A DNA stretch of 64,000 nucleotides from DAHUYF01 sp963838385. GTDB lineage: Bacteria; Pseudomonadota; Alphaproteobacteria; ATCC43930; CGMCC-115725. The stretch is from positions 1,178,001 through 1,242,000 of the forward strand of contig CAWIRE010000001.1 of NCBI GenBank assembly GCA_963838385.1, in the 5' to 3' direction. Made by a program: the position numbers and the translations under genes. The notes below the pieces were generated by a model. The model saw nothing but the letters and a program-made list of their open reading frames with translations, was not told where the DNA came from and ran no database searches. Below are positions 55,251-63,962 of the stretch, in pieces (the first letter of the stretch is position 1; every line of letters begins with the position of its first letter).

Positions 55251-56426
55251 ATGAACAGATGCTTGCGCCTCGGCCTGCTGGCGGCGGCGCTGCTCGGTGT
55301 CGCCGGTAGCGCGCGGGCGCAGCTGATCATCGTCGGCAATGACGAGAAGCTGAGCTGGGACGCCGACGGCAAGCAGGTCAACAGCCCTCCCGGCAAGGAT
55401 ACGGTCTCGATCATCGACATCGGCAACCGCACCAAGCCGCGCATCATCGCCAATTTGCCGCTGATGAACACCGTGATGGGCCCGCCGGTCAATCTCGCCA
55501 TCACGCCCAACCAGAAGCTCGCGCTGGTGGCCAACTCGCTCGACTGGGTGAAGGACGGCGAGAGCTGGAAAGGCGTTCCCGACAACAAGCTCTACGTCAT
55601 CGATCTCACCGCCTCGCCACCGGCGCTCATCGCCACGCTGAAGGTCGGCAAGCAGCCCTCGGGCATGGCGATCAACCGCGCGGGCACGCTGGCACTCGTC
55701 GCCAACCGCGCCGAGGACACGGTGAGCGTGCTGGCCATCCACGGCAAGGAGGTCAAGCTCGTCGACACGGTCTCGGTGAGCAGCGGCGCCGCCAAGGAGC
55801 AGCCTTCCGCCGTCGCCATCACCCCCGACGGCAAGCGCGCGCTGGTCGCCAAGTTCCTCGGCCACAAGGTCGCGCTTCTCACCATCGACGGGCAGACCGT
55901 GACCTACACCAAATACGACATGGCCACCGGCCTCTATCCCTATAACGTCGCCATCACCCCCAACGGCAAGCTGGCGATCGCCGGCAACAATGGCGGCGGC
56001 GGCTCCTCCGACGGCCAGGTCGACACGGCGGCGATCATCGACATGGCGATCGATCCGCCGCGGGTCATCGATCAGGTGGTGGTAGGCGACGGCCCCGAAG
56101 GCCTCGCCATGAGCCCCACCGGCGCCTATGCGGTGGAGGTGATCCTGAACGGGGCGAACCTGCCGCACGACAAGTTCTACTACCACCCGCATTCCTACGT
56201 GTCGCTGCTCAAGATCGAGGGAAGGAGGGTGCGCCGGGTCGGCAAGACCGAGGTGGGTGCGCTGGCCGAAGGCGCCGTCTTCAGCCCCGACGGCAAATAT
56301 CTCTATATCGGAAACTTCATCGATGGCGACATCACCATCCTGCGGCTGCAGGGCGACCGGCTGGTTCGGGTCGGCGCCCTCAAGCTGCCGGGCCATCCGG
56401 CCTCGATGCGCGGCGCCCATCCCTGA
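55251..56426 (+). CDS. Secreted beta-propeller (YVTN-type) protein
   Basis: A 391-residue protein with a signal peptide (MNRCLRLGLLAAALLGVAGS-ARA) and repeated propeller blades: DTVSIIDIGNRTKPR, KLYVIDLTASPPALIATLKV, PSGMAINRAGTLALVANRAE, PSAVAITPDGKRALVAKFLG, PYNVAITPNGKLAIAGNNGG and AEGAVFSPDGKYLYIGNFID. Periplasmic; members bind ligands or act in protein interactions, but no enzymatic residues are evident. GGGGAGG precedes ATG at 55251. A 10-bp hairpin follows the stop. Standalone. Confidence 0.82.
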   Translation: MNRCLRLGLLAAALLGVAGSARAQLIIVGNDEKLSWDADGKQVNSPPGKDTVSIIDIGNRTKPRIIANLPLMNTVMGPPVNLAITPNQKLALVANSLDWVKDGESWKGVPDNKLYVIDLTASPPALIATLKVGKQPSGMAINRAGTLALVANRAEDTVSVLAIHGKEVKLVDTVSVSSGAAKEQPSAVAITPDGKRALVAKFLGHKVALLTIDGQTVTYTKYDMATGLYPYNVAITPNGKLAIAGNNGGGGSSDGQVDTAAIIDMAIDPPRVIDQVVVGDGPEGLAMSPTGAYAVEVILNGANLPHDKFYYHPHSYVSLLKIEGRRVRRVGKTEVGALAEGAVFSPDGKYLYIGNFIDGDITILRLQGDRLVRVGALKLPGHPASMRGAHP

Positions 56427-56432
56427 CGCGAC

Positions 56433-56457
56433 GAGCGGCGCCCGCACGGCGCCGCTC
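56433..56457. terminator. Bidirectional hairpin between convergent genes
   Basis: GAGCGGCGCC (56433-56442) and GGCGCCGCTC (56448-56457) form a perfect 10-bp stem with a 5-base loop, between the propeller stop (56426) and the XRE-regulator stop (56482). Confidence 0.6.
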
Positions 56458-56481
56458 CTCGTCCCCAGCCACGCCGGCTGC

Positions 56482-56899
56482 CTATTGCAGCTCCGCCTCG
56501 CGATTGCCGAGCTTGGCGATCAGGCGCAGGATATCGGCCTGAAGCTGCGGATCCTTGATGCCGTAATAGCCCCGGATCAGCGACATGATCTCGCGGCGGT
56601 CGAAGGTCTCGTTGAGATCGGAGGCCGCCTCATGCGCCAGGTTCTTCGCGACCAGGCCGTCGGGATAGCCCTCGAAGAAGAAGGCCGGCGAGACCTGCAG
56701 CACCTGCGAGAACGTCATAAAGGCGGCTGGCGGAAATGCGGATGTCCCCGGATTCGTATTTCTGCACCGCCTGAAAGGACACGCCGATCTTGCCGGCGAG
56801 CGCGCCTTGGCTGAGGCCGAGCTGAATGCGGCGCAAGCGCATGCGGCCGCCGACATAGACGTCGATCGGATGCGGCGCCGTATCTTTTTGTGCGATCAT
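56482..56899 (-). CDS. XRE-family regulator (SinR-like), frame broken
   Basis: About 138 residues after repair. The HTH (GRMRLRRIQLGLSQGALAGK, IGVSFQAVQKYESGDIRISA) preceded by HPIDVYVG is characteristic of the large alphaproteobacterial SinR/XRE group; the tail FFFEGYPDG ... DRREIMSLIRGYYGIKDPQL is the usual C-terminal extension. The frame changes at about 56713-56720; removing one T (minus strand) from GACGTTCTCG gives ...SASRLYDVSQVLQVSPAFFF..., which fits the family. ATG at 56899 (or 56920). A possible AT-rich operator lies upstream. Confidence 0.8.
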
Positions 56900-57347
56900 T
56901 GCTGGTCTGCGGTCCGTCATGGTTGAGGTATCAGATCGAGGAGAGCCGTGGATCCCGCGGCGATGCGAGCGAAGGATGGCGTTGTAGCCCGGCTGGCGGC
57001 CACGACCCCGGGGGATGGCCGCGCGCCCGGTTGCGATCGAGGCCGTCTCGGCCGCCTCACCCGGCATGGGATGGCTTGCGCCGCGCGTTGAGTTTCGCCG
57101 CCGCGCGAAACCACCCCTAATTGCATCCTATCCCATGGCGAGATCATCGCAAAGAATTTATCATGGCGTGATTGTTGTCTCGCATGATTTTATCGTGCCG
57201 GCGCAGCATATTGACATATTTGGAAAAATAGAAATGCCGCGAGACTGCCACCGATCGCGGCCGGCGTTGATGCGACTTGTCATTTCTGCAAGCCTGCCTT
57301 GCAGCCATGCCGGGACTAGGGGCCTCCGCAGCGAGCGAGGATGAGCC
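56900..57347. other. Intergenic region with AT-rich island
   Basis: A 448-base gap between the divergent XRE and alcohol dehydrogenase genes. The part 57115-57240 is near 42 percent GC against about 70 for the window. It contains ATCATG and CATGAT arms 17 bases apart (about 57160-57190) and a TTGACA at 57211-57216. No ORF with coding features is visible. It is probably the promoter/operator zone; an unannotated small RNA is possible. Confidence 0.45.
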
Positions 57348-58334
57348 ATGCGCGCGATGAGACTCGATGCCGCCGGCAGGCCGCTCCGGCTGGCCGAGCA
57401 CGATCCCGTGGGGTCGCCGGGTCCGGGACAGGTGTTGATCCGCGTCCGGGCTTGCGGCGTTTGCCGCACCGATCTGCATATCGTCGATGGCGAGCTGGAC
57501 CAGCCGAAGCTGCCGCTGGTGCCGGGCCACGAGATCGTGGGCGTGGTGAGCGCGGTCGGCGACGGCGTGCTCTCGCCCCGCCCGGGCGACCGGGTCGGCG
57601 TTCCCTGGCTGGGCTGGACCTGCGGGCACTGCGCCTTTTGCCGCTCGGGGCGGGAGAATCTCTGCGCCGAGGCGCGCTTCACCGGCTATCAGATCGATGG
57701 CGGCTATGCCGAATACGCCATCGCCGATGCGCGCTACTGCTTCCCCCTTCCGGCGGCGTTCGACGATGTGGCCGCGGCGCCGCTGCTCTGTGCCGGCCTC
57801 ATCGGCTATCGCGCGCTGCGGCTCGCCGGCACGGCCGAGCGGCTCGGCCTCTACGGCTTCGGCGCCGCCGCCCATATCTGCGCGCAGGTGGCGCGCCATC
57901 GCGGCCAGAAGGTCTTCGCCTTCACCAAGCCCGGCGACCGGGCCGGCCAGGATTTCGCCCGCTCGCTGGGTGCCGCCTGGGCCGGCGGCTCCGATGTGCT
58001 GCCGCCGGAGCCGCTCGACGCCGCGCTGATCTTCGCGCCGGTCGGTGCGCTGGTGCCGGCGGCGCTGGCCGCGACCGAGAAGGGCGGCACGGTGGTCTGC
58101 GCCGGCATCCATATGAGCGACATCCCGAGCTTCGCCTATCGCCTGCTGTGGCAGGAGCGCGTGCTGCGCTCGGTCGCCAACCTGACGCGCCGCGACGGCG
58201 AGGAGTTCCTGGCGCTGGCGGCGCAGGTGCCGGTGCGCACGGTGACCGAGGCCTTTCCGCTGGCGCAGGCAAACGAGGCGCTGCGGCGGCTGCGCGCGGG
58301 CGAGATCGAAGGCGCGGCGGTGCTGGTGCCGTGA
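57348..58334 (+). CDS. Zinc-dependent alcohol dehydrogenase-family protein
   Basis: A 328-residue medium-chain dehydrogenase/reductase. Catalytic zinc ligands: Cys in ACGVCRTDLHI, His-Glu in GHEIVGVV; structural zinc cysteines in CGHCAFCRSGRENLC; coenzyme fold GLYGFGAAAHICAQ, more divergent than usual GxGxxG (GFGAAA). The family oxidises primary or secondary alcohols or reduces aldehydes with NAD(P)H. ATG at 57348 or 57354. Convergent with an FMN reductase at 10 bases. Confidence 0.88.
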   Translation: MRAMRLDAAGRPLRLAEHDPVGSPGPGQVLIRVRACGVCRTDLHIVDGELDQPKLPLVPGHEIVGVVSAVGDGVLSPRPGDRVGVPWLGWTCGHCAFCRSGRENLCAEARFTGYQIDGGYAEYAIADARYCFPLPAAFDDVAAAPLLCAGLIGYRALRLAGTAERLGLYGFGAAAHICAQVARHRGQKVFAFTKPGDRAGQDFARSLGAAWAGGSDVLPPEPLDAALIFAPVGALVPAALAATEKGGTVVCAGIHMSDIPSFAYRLLWQERVLRSVANLTRRDGEEFLALAAQVPVRTVTEAFPLAQANEALRRLRAGEIEGAAVLVP

Positions 58335-58344
58335 CCGCGCCGGC

Positions 58345-58911
58345 TCAGCCGGGGTAGAGCCGCAGCGTCCAATCGCGCAGCGCGACCATGAGCTGGGCGA
58401 TGATGTCGCGCGTCGGCTGATCGGTCAGCTTGCCCGCGGCGTCGAATTTGCTCGGCGCCTGGGCGATCAGCACCTCGGGCTTGTTCACCGGGAACATGTT
58501 GAGGAAGACCAAGCATTGACGCAGGTGATACTGCGCCCGCACCGTCCCCCACAGGCTGCCGGTGGCGCCCATGATGCCGACCGGCTTGCCGATCACCGGC
58601 GGATCGGGCGGGCGCGAGGCCCAGTCGATGGCGTTCTTGAGCACCCCGGACATGGAATAATTGTATTCGGGCGTGGCGAAGAGCAGCGCGTCGGCGGCGG
58701 CGATCTGCTCGCGCAGGCGCTGCACCGCGGGCGGATAGCCCGCCTGGCGCACATCGTCATTGTAAACCGGGATCTCGCTGATATCGGCGATCTCCAGACT
58801 CATGCCGTCCGGCAGCAGCTCGGCCGCGGCGCGCAGCCCTGCGCTGTTGAACGAGCCCTTGCGCAGGCTGCCGGAAATGCCGAGCGTCCTGACCACGCGC
58901 GATTGAGCCAT
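58345..58911 (-). CDS. NADPH-dependent FMN reductase (ChrR/SsuE-like)
   Basis: A 188-residue flavodoxin-like reductase. GISGSLRKGSFNSAGLRAAA binds the FMN phosphate; LLFATPEYNYSMSGVLKNAI and DWASRPP are the family signature (PEYN). Reduces FMN, quinones or chromate-like oxidants with NAD(P)H. ATG at 58911 preceded by GGGAGAGG. The downstream gene of the minus pair; upstream is the alpha/beta-hydrolase-like gene 68 bases away. Confidence 0.9.
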   Translation of the reverse strand: MAQSRVVRTLGISGSLRKGSFNSAGLRAAAELLPDGMSLEIADISEIPVYNDDVRQAGYPPAVQRLREQIAAADALLFATPEYNYSMSGVLKNAIDWASRPPDPPVIGKPVGIMGATGSLWGTVRAQYHLRQCLVFLNMFPVNKPEVLIAQAPSKFDAAGKLTDQPTRDIIAQLMVALRDWTLRLYPG

Positions 58912-58979
58912 CGATCCTCTCCCGTCCGCCGAAGGCGCAGGCCATAGAGCGCACGGGGGGGTGCGGGCAAGAGCCATCT

Positions 58980-59723
58980 TCAGCCCTTGTCGCAGGCCTT
59001 GCGGCTCGGCATCGGGCCGTTGCCGGCGACCGCCAGCAGGCAGGCGCCGAAGCGGCGCAGGAAGAGGCCGCCGTCATCGGCGGAATGGCCGGCGAACCCC
59101 TCGGGCTGGTCGATGACCAGGTGGGGCACGCCATGCGCCGCCAGCAGCGCCTCCGAGCGCGGGCCGCGGCCGCCGGGATCGTAGGGATCGTCCTTGAAGT
59201 AGACGATCATGATGCGGCCGCGGCGAATGGCATCGACATGGTCGAACAGGATGAAGCCGTTCTTGAGATAGTCGGGGTGGTCGGTGCCGTACCAGGCGGG
59301 CGCATCGGCGATCACCGCGTGGATGTCGGTGCTCTCGCCGGCCGCCATCAACGCGAGCCAGGCGCCTCCCGACTGTCCCGCCAGCACGATCGCGGCATAG
59401 CCCTGGCTCTTCAGCCGCGCCGCCGTCGCCGCCACCGCCGCCGCGGAGCGGCGCGGCTCCTCGGCCATGCGCGGACGCAACAGGCGGAACACATCCCAGC
59501 CGGCATCACGAAAGAGCGCCAGGAAAGCCGGCCGCGGCGCCTCGGCGGCCTCGGTGCCATAGAGGGAATTAAGCGCGTGGTTCCACACCACCGCGCCCTT
59601 GGCGGCGCCTCCGCGCAGCGGCGTCGCGGGATAGGCGGGCTCGAGCGTGAAGTCGTCGGCCGCCGCGATGGACGGGGCCAGCACGAGCGCCGCCAGCACG
59701 AAAGCGAGGGCGCGGAAGGTCAT
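58980..59723 (-). CDS. Secreted alpha/beta-hydrolase-like protein
   Basis: A 247-residue protein. Signal peptide MTFRALAFVLAALVLAPSIA; the nucleophile elbow is IVLAGQSGGAWLAL (GxSxG, about residue 112), followed by VIADAPAWYG and a late acidic/His region (VIDQPEGFAGHSADDGG) consistent with a Ser-Asp-His triad. Substrate unknown; small secreted hydrolases of this kind act on esters. ATG at 59723. Probably in the same transcript as the FMN reductase. Confidence 0.7.
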   Translation of the reverse strand: MTFRALAFVLAALVLAPSIAAADDFTLEPAYPATPLRGGAAKGAVVWNHALNSLYGTEAAEAPRPAFLALFRDAGWDVFRLLRPRMAEEPRRSAAAVAATAARLKSQGYAAIVLAGQSGGAWLALMAAGESTDIHAVIADAPAWYGTDHPDYLKNGFILFDHVDAIRRGRIMIVYFKDDPYDPGGRGPRSEALLAAHGVPHLVIDQPEGFAGHSADDGGLFLRRFGACLLAVAGNGPMPSRKACDKG

Positions 59724-59835
59724 GGCGGGCCACTGTGTCGGGCCGGCCCGGTCCTGACAAGTCCGCTCCTCGCCGCGACGCGGTTGCGGCGGCGGTCGAG
59801 CCGCGTCATGGTGCGGGCGACCGAGGGAGGCAGAC

Positions 59836-60687
59836 ATGGCGTTCAAGGATATCCTGGTGCAGGTCGATGACACTCGCGGACACCCGTCGCGGATCGCGCT
59901 CGCGGCCGACATTGCGGCGCGGTGCGGGGCGCATCTCACCGGTCTCTTCGTCGTCGACACCATCAGCTTCTCGGCGCTGGCGGCGCCGGGCGGACCGGAT
60001 TTCGCCGCCGCCGACGCCTTCCGGGTGATCCAGGACCAGTACCGCTCGGCGCGGTTCGAGATCGCCGATCGGCTGGCCGCGCTGTTCTCCGATGCCGCCG
60101 ACCGCGCCGGCGTCAACAGCGAATGGCGCACCGCCGAGGACGACCCCGCGAGCGCGGTGGCGCTGCAGGCCCGCTATGTCGACCTCGCCATCCTCGGCCA
60201 GGCCGATCCGGACAACCCGCCGGCCGGCGCGGATATCGTCGAGACGGCGCTGCTCAATTCGGGCCGGCCGGTGCTGGTGGTGCCTTTCATCGGCGCCGAT
60301 AGCGTGGGCCGGCGCGCGCTGGTGGCGTGGAATGCCACACGCGAAGCGGCGCGGGCGGTGAACGACGCGCTGCCGCTCCTCGCCCATGCCGAGAGCGTCA
60401 CGGTGCTGTCGATCAACCCCGCGCGCGGCATTGCCGGGGACGGCGATGTCCCCGCCGCCGATATCGCGCTGCACCTGGCGCGGCACGGGGTCACGGCCGA
60501 GGCGGCCTATACCGTGGCGGAAGATATCGGCGTCGGCGATCTGATCCTGTCGCGCGCCGCCGAGCTTGGCGCCGACCTCATCGTCATGGGCGGCTACGGC
60601 CATTCGCGCGCCCGCGAATTCGTCCTCGGCGGCGCCACCCGCACGCTGCTGCAGGAGATGACCGTGCCGGTGCTGCTGTCGCATTAG
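59836..60687 (+). CDS. Universal stress protein, tandem Usp domains
   Basis: A 283-residue protein with two Usp-fold halves, close to the one at 4064-4906: MAFKDILVQVDDTRGHPSRI starts domain 1; GRRALVAWNATREAARAVND starts domain 2, which ends in the conserved GADLIVMGGYGHSRAREFVL and GATRTLLQEMTVPVLLSH. The GxxGHSRxRE motif suggests ATP binding. ATG at 59836 preceded by GGGAGG. Tail-to-tail with the ArsR-type gene (3 bases between stops). Confidence 0.88.
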   Translation: MAFKDILVQVDDTRGHPSRIALAADIAARCGAHLTGLFVVDTISFSALAAPGGPDFAAADAFRVIQDQYRSARFEIADRLAALFSDAADRAGVNSEWRTAEDDPASAVALQARYVDLAILGQADPDNPPAGADIVETALLNSGRPVLVVPFIGADSVGRRALVAWNATREAARAVNDALPLLAHAESVTVLSINPARGIAGDGDVPAADIALHLARHGVTAEAAYTVAEDIGVGDLILSRAAELGADLIVMGGYGHSRAREFVLGGATRTLLQEMTVPVLLSH

Positions 60688-60690
60688 CGG

Positions 60691-61377
60691 TCAGAGTTTC
60701 AAGGCGAAGACCTCGTCGAGGCCGCGGCGGCCGGCGGCGGTGATGGTGAGCGCCCGGCTGTCGCGCTGCCGCTCGACCCAGCGCAGCTCGAAGCAGCGCG
60801 CCGCCAGCGCCGCGCCGATGGCGCCGCCGAGATGCGGGCGGCGCTCGGTCCAGTCAAGGCAGGGCCGGCAATAGGCGCGCCGGCGCCGGCGCGCCTCGGC
60901 CAGGTCGAGACCGAAGCCGGTGAGGAACTCGATCCCCGCCTCGGTCACCTCGCCCGCCTCCTCGGCGAGCACGAGATGGCCGCGCGCGCCCAGGGTCTCG
61001 GCGAGGCCGACGCCGAGCCGGCCGGCGAAATGGTCGTAGCAGGTCCGCGCCGTTCGCAGCGCGGCATCGACCTTGGCGGCCGGGCGATAGCGCTCGGGCG
61101 CCGCGATCGCCACCTCCATAATGCTCTCGATCATCCGCCCGACCTGGGGCGTGGCGAGCCGGTAGTAGCGATGGCGGCCCTGCTTCTGCAGCGCCAGCAT
61201 GCGGCTCTCGGTCAGCTTGGCGAGATGGCCGCTGGCGGTCTGCGGCGAGACGCCGGCGAAATAGGCGAGCTCGCTGGCGGTGAGCGCGCGGCCGTCGAGC
61301 AGCGCGGTCAGGATGTTGGCGCGGGCAGGATCGCCGACCAGCGCGGCGATCTCGGCAAGGCGCGAATCCTCTTTCAT
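60691..61377 (-). CDS. ArsR-family regulator with C-terminal extension
   Basis: A 228-residue winged-helix regulator. The ArsR-type HTH is in the first 90 residues (VGDPARANILTALLDGRALT, ELAYFAGVSPQTASGHLAKL, LALQKQGRHRYYRLATPQVG). The remaining ~135 residues, with CYDHFAGRLGV, RRRAYCRPCLDWTERRPHLG and LRWVERQRDSRALTITAAGR, match a long ArsR subgroup whose effector is unknown; a metal site using Cys-x2-Cys (CRPC) is possible. ATG at 61377. A 24-base perfect palindrome (61421-61444) lies 44 bases upstream and could be its operator. Confidence 0.85.
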   Translation of the reverse strand: MKEDSRLAEIAALVGDPARANILTALLDGRALTASELAYFAGVSPQTASGHLAKLTESRMLALQKQGRHRYYRLATPQVGRMIESIMEVAIAAPERYRPAAKVDAALRTARTCYDHFAGRLGVGLAETLGARGHLVLAEEAGEVTEAGIEFLTGFGLDLAEARRRRRAYCRPCLDWTERRPHLGGAIGAALAARCFELRWVERQRDSRALTITAAGRRGLDEVFALKL

Positions 61378-61420
61378 GCCTTAGAGTTCTAGCGCGCGCC
61401 CCGGCGGGCGGCAGCTAGCG

Positions 61421-61444
61421 ACGCTTCGGCCGCGGCCGAAGCGT
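61421..61444. promoter_or_regulatory. 24-base perfect palindrome upstream of the ArsR-type gene
   Basis: The half ACGCTTCGGCCG is followed exactly by its reverse complement, giving a 24-base spacerless palindrome. It lies between the ArsR start (61377) and repeat copy 4 (61458). Either an ArsR operator or an outer arm of the repeat locus. Confidence 0.5.
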
Positions 61445-61457
61445 GGCCGAGAGGGCT

Positions 61458-61533
61458 CTAGGCGAATTCGCGCAGCGAATTCGTCCGAGGGGGCGTCAGC
61501 CGTTGCGTCAGCAACGGCGGGAGCCGCGCCGAT
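61458..61533 (+). repeat. Two-hairpin repeat element, copy 4 (opposite orientation)
   Basis: Starts CTAGG on the plus strand, then stem 1 CGAATTCGC-GCA-GCGAATTCG (61463-61483) and stem 2 GCCGTTGC-GTCA-GCAACGGC (61499-61518). Compared with copies 2 and 3, stem 1 has a C-G to T-A and stem 2 a G-C to C-G exchange, each matched on the opposite arm. Unlike the others it follows no plus-strand gene. The 9-mer GGGCTCTAG occurs at 61453-61461 and again at 61557-61565. Confidence 0.75.
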
Positions 61534-61579
61534 CGAGCTTGGGCTAATTGAGTCCGGGCTCTAGCGTCGGGAAGCGGCG

Positions 61580-62128
61580 CTACCAGGTCCGGATGCGGCC
61601 GGTATCGACATGGACGAAATCGGACCGCGGATAATATCCGACGCCGCCGCGCCGGAGCATGAGCGCCGCGGCGCGGACATGGCGGAGGCTGCGGCCGGGG
61701 ACGCGGATGTCGATGGCCTTGCCCTGGAGGTGGAGGCTGTTCTGCGCCACGCCGTCGCCGAGGCTCGCCAGCATCGCGTTGGTCTGCGGCGAGCGATAGC
61801 CGGAGATGACGTGGAACGGCTCGCGCGTCTCGAGATGGCCGTGCAGGTCGGCGAGCAGATCGAGGAGGCGCGGATCGATGGCGTGGACCTGCTCGGTGCG
61901 GAAGTCGCGCAGCAGCCAGTCGATATCCTGCATCGCGTCGGGCAGGTAGCGGCCCTCGGCGAAATAGACGGTCTTGAGCGTCTCGCCCGTATGCAGGTTC
62001 TGGAAGGCCAGAGCTCGCGGCGCGAGCAGCCGCCGCGCCGCCTCCGCCGGACAAGCCAACCCGCCGACCACGGCCGCTCCGGCGATCCCCAGGAATCGCC
62101 GCCGACCCAGCGCCCCTCCCGCAACCAT
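61580..62128 (-). CDS. DUF882/YcbK-type murein peptidase-like protein
   Basis: A 182-residue protein with a Tat signal peptide (GRRRFLGIAGAAVVGGLACP). The M15-like core has SGYRSPQTNAMLASLG, the zinc-ligand region SLHLQGKAIDIRVPG and the last His in DFVHVDTGRIR, as in E. coli YcbK (MepK), a peptidoglycan endopeptidase acting on meso-DAP crosslinks. ATG at 62128 with GGGGGG upstream is preferred to TTG at 62143. It lies downstream of the L,D-transpeptidase gene, the same ycbB-ycbK pairing found in enterobacteria. Confidence 0.85.
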   Translation of the reverse strand: MVAGGALGRRRFLGIAGAAVVGGLACPAEAARRLLAPRALAFQNLHTGETLKTVYFAEGRYLPDAMQDIDWLLRDFRTEQVHAIDPRLLDLLADLHGHLETREPFHVISGYRSPQTNAMLASLGDGVAQNSLHLQGKAIDIRVPGRSLRHVRAAALMLRRGGVGYYPRSDFVHVDTGRIRTW

Positions 62129-62251
62129 ACTACCCCCCAGCAACCATACAACCCAGCATTGGTGTTCCCCAACCGATGGCTACTAGAGCATCGCATGGTT
62201 AACGACGCAACCCAGGATGTCGTTCAAACGTTACGGAACCGTTAGGAGGGG

Positions 62252-63856
62252 CTAGTTCGCGAGGTTTTTTGTGGCGACCGGCCCCGGCGGGGGCGGCGGC
62301 AGGGCGGCGGCGGGCCGCTCCTCGGCATCGCGCGCATCCATGGCCGCGGCGAGTCGCAGGTCGCGGTCATAGATATCGTCGCGGAATTCAAGCGACCCGT
62401 CGGGGTCGACAAAGGCGGTCCAGTAGAGCAGGTAGACCGGGATGCCGTGCGCCAGCGGCACGCGGCGCGTGTCGCCTTCGGCAATGGCGCCGTCGATGTC
62501 GTCCAGGCTCCAACTCGTCTTGCCGCCGGCGAGCACGTAGAGCGCGAGGTCGCGCGGGTCCTCGAGCCGGACGCAGCCATGGCTGAGGGTGCGGATCACG
62601 CGGCTGAACAACGGGTGCGACGGCGTGTCGTGGAGATAGACGTCATAGATGTTGGGCAGCTCGAACTTGATCCGCCCCAGCGCATTGTCCGGCCCCGGCA
62701 ACTGGCGCAGCGCCGAACGCCCGGGCGCCCCGACATAGACGTAATGGTTGCGGTCGAGATAGTGGGGATCGTGCCGCATCTTCGGCAGGATCTCCTTGCG
62801 CACGATCGAATCCGGGATGTTCCAGGGCGGGTTGAACAGCACCGCATTCATCCAGGCACGCAGCACCGGCGTCGGGTGCTTCTCGGCGCCGACGATGGCG
62901 CGCATGGAGAGGCCGGGCACGCCATGCTCGATCACGGTGAGCCAGGCGGCCGGGACGTTGACCTCGATGCGCGTCGCCGGCCACTGGCGCGGCATCTCGC
63001 GCCAGCGCTCAAGATTGTCGCGGATCTGCTCTAGCCGGACCGCGGCGGAGACGTTGAGCGCCTCGTAGGTGTCATGGCCGACCTGACCGTCCACGGCGAT
63101 GCCGTGCAGCGCCTGAAAGCGCTTCAGCGCCGTCTCGAGCGCGGCGTCGAACTCCCGGCCGGTGTCGTCGGCGGGGAGAAAACCCTCGGCGATGAGCCGG
63201 CGGCGCAGCGTGGCGACGGCGGCGCTGACGTCGCCGCGCACCAGCTTGCCGACCCGCGGCACTCGCGGCCAGCCGCCGGAGGCCACGATGGCGCGATAGC
63301 GCACGAGCGCCGCCTGCAGCCCCTTGTAGCCCGGCTCCGACGGCGCGAGCGCCTCCAGCACGGCGGCCGGGTTGCCGCCGGCGGCGCGGTCGAGCGCGGC
63401 CACCGGGTCGAAGCGCGGCACCGGTATGGCCCAGTCGCTCTCGATCGCGGCCGAGCTGACGCGGCCCTGGGCGAGTGCCGCGGCGTAGCGCAGGAAGGCG
63501 TCGGTGAGCAGCAGCTCGCGCTCTTCGGGCCTGGCCTTGGGCACGGCGAAGACCGCGGGATCGAGCCCATGCGCCGCCGCCCCGGCCAGCGCCTCGATCA
63601 GCGCCAACTCGCGTTCCGGCGCGCCCGCCCAGATCGGCTCGTAGCCGCGCAACTCGTAAAGCCGGGCGAGGGTCGGCCGGTCGAGGGTCCGGCCGGCGAG
63701 CTTCAGGGGATCGTCGCCGGCCAGCAGACCGCGCAGCGCGACGCCCAGCCCGTCCTGCGCCGCCTCGGCCGCGGATGCCGAAAGGGCGCCCGACGGCATA
63801 CCGGCGGCCAGGAGAAGCACGGCCAGCAGCGAAGGAACGAGCAGGGTGCGGAGCAT
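62252..63856 (-). CDS. L,D-transpeptidase, YcbB/LdtD-type
   Basis: A 534-residue periplasmic enzyme forming 3-3 peptidoglycan crosslinks. Signal peptide MLRTLLVPSLLAVLLLAAGM; scaffold domain about residues 35-215; peptidoglycan-binding domain (AALETALKRFQALHGIAVDG, about 230-265); then the YkuD catalytic domain with VPAAWLTVIEHGVPGLSMRA, the capping subdomain PPWNIPDSIVRKEILPKMRH and the active-site RTLSHGCVRLEDPRDLALYV (Cys about 428). A Pro-rich tail ends the protein. ATG at 63856. It is followed by the DUF882 peptidase, its functional partner. Confidence 0.92.
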   Translation of the reverse strand: MLRTLLVPSLLAVLLLAAGMPSGALSASAAEAAQDGLGVALRGLLAGDDPLKLAGRTLDRPTLARLYELRGYEPIWAGAPERELALIEALAGAAAHGLDPAVFAVPKARPEERELLLTDAFLRYAAALAQGRVSSAAIESDWAIPVPRFDPVAALDRAAGGNPAAVLEALAPSEPGYKGLQAALVRYRAIVASGGWPRVPRVGKLVRGDVSAAVATLRRRLIAEGFLPADDTGREFDAALETALKRFQALHGIAVDGQVGHDTYEALNVSAAVRLEQIRDNLERWREMPRQWPATRIEVNVPAAWLTVIEHGVPGLSMRAIVGAEKHPTPVLRAWMNAVLFNPPWNIPDSIVRKEILPKMRHDPHYLDRNHYVYVGAPGRSALRQLPGPDNALGRIKFELPNIYDVYLHDTPSHPLFSRVIRTLSHGCVRLEDPRDLALYVLAGGKTSWSLDDIDGAIAEGDTRRVPLAHGIPVYLLYWTAFVDPDGSLEFRDDIYDRDLRLAAAMDARDAEERPAAALPPPPPGPVATKNLAN

Positions 63857-63924
63857 GATCGCGGCGCAGTGTACAACTTTCGCCGCAAATATGCTCCATC
63901 GTCGATTAACGAGTAGTTCACACC

Positions 63925-63961
63925 CGCCCGGCCGACGGCCGAATTCCGCCTCGGCCGGGCG
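63925..63961 (-). terminator. Hairpin downstream of the right-edge gene
   Basis: CGCCCGGCCGA (63925-63935) and TCGGCCGGGCG (63951-63961) are perfect 11-bp arms around a 15-base loop, starting one base after the stop of the partial gene at the right edge. No U-tract follows on the minus strand. Confidence 0.55.
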
Positions 63962-63962
63962 C

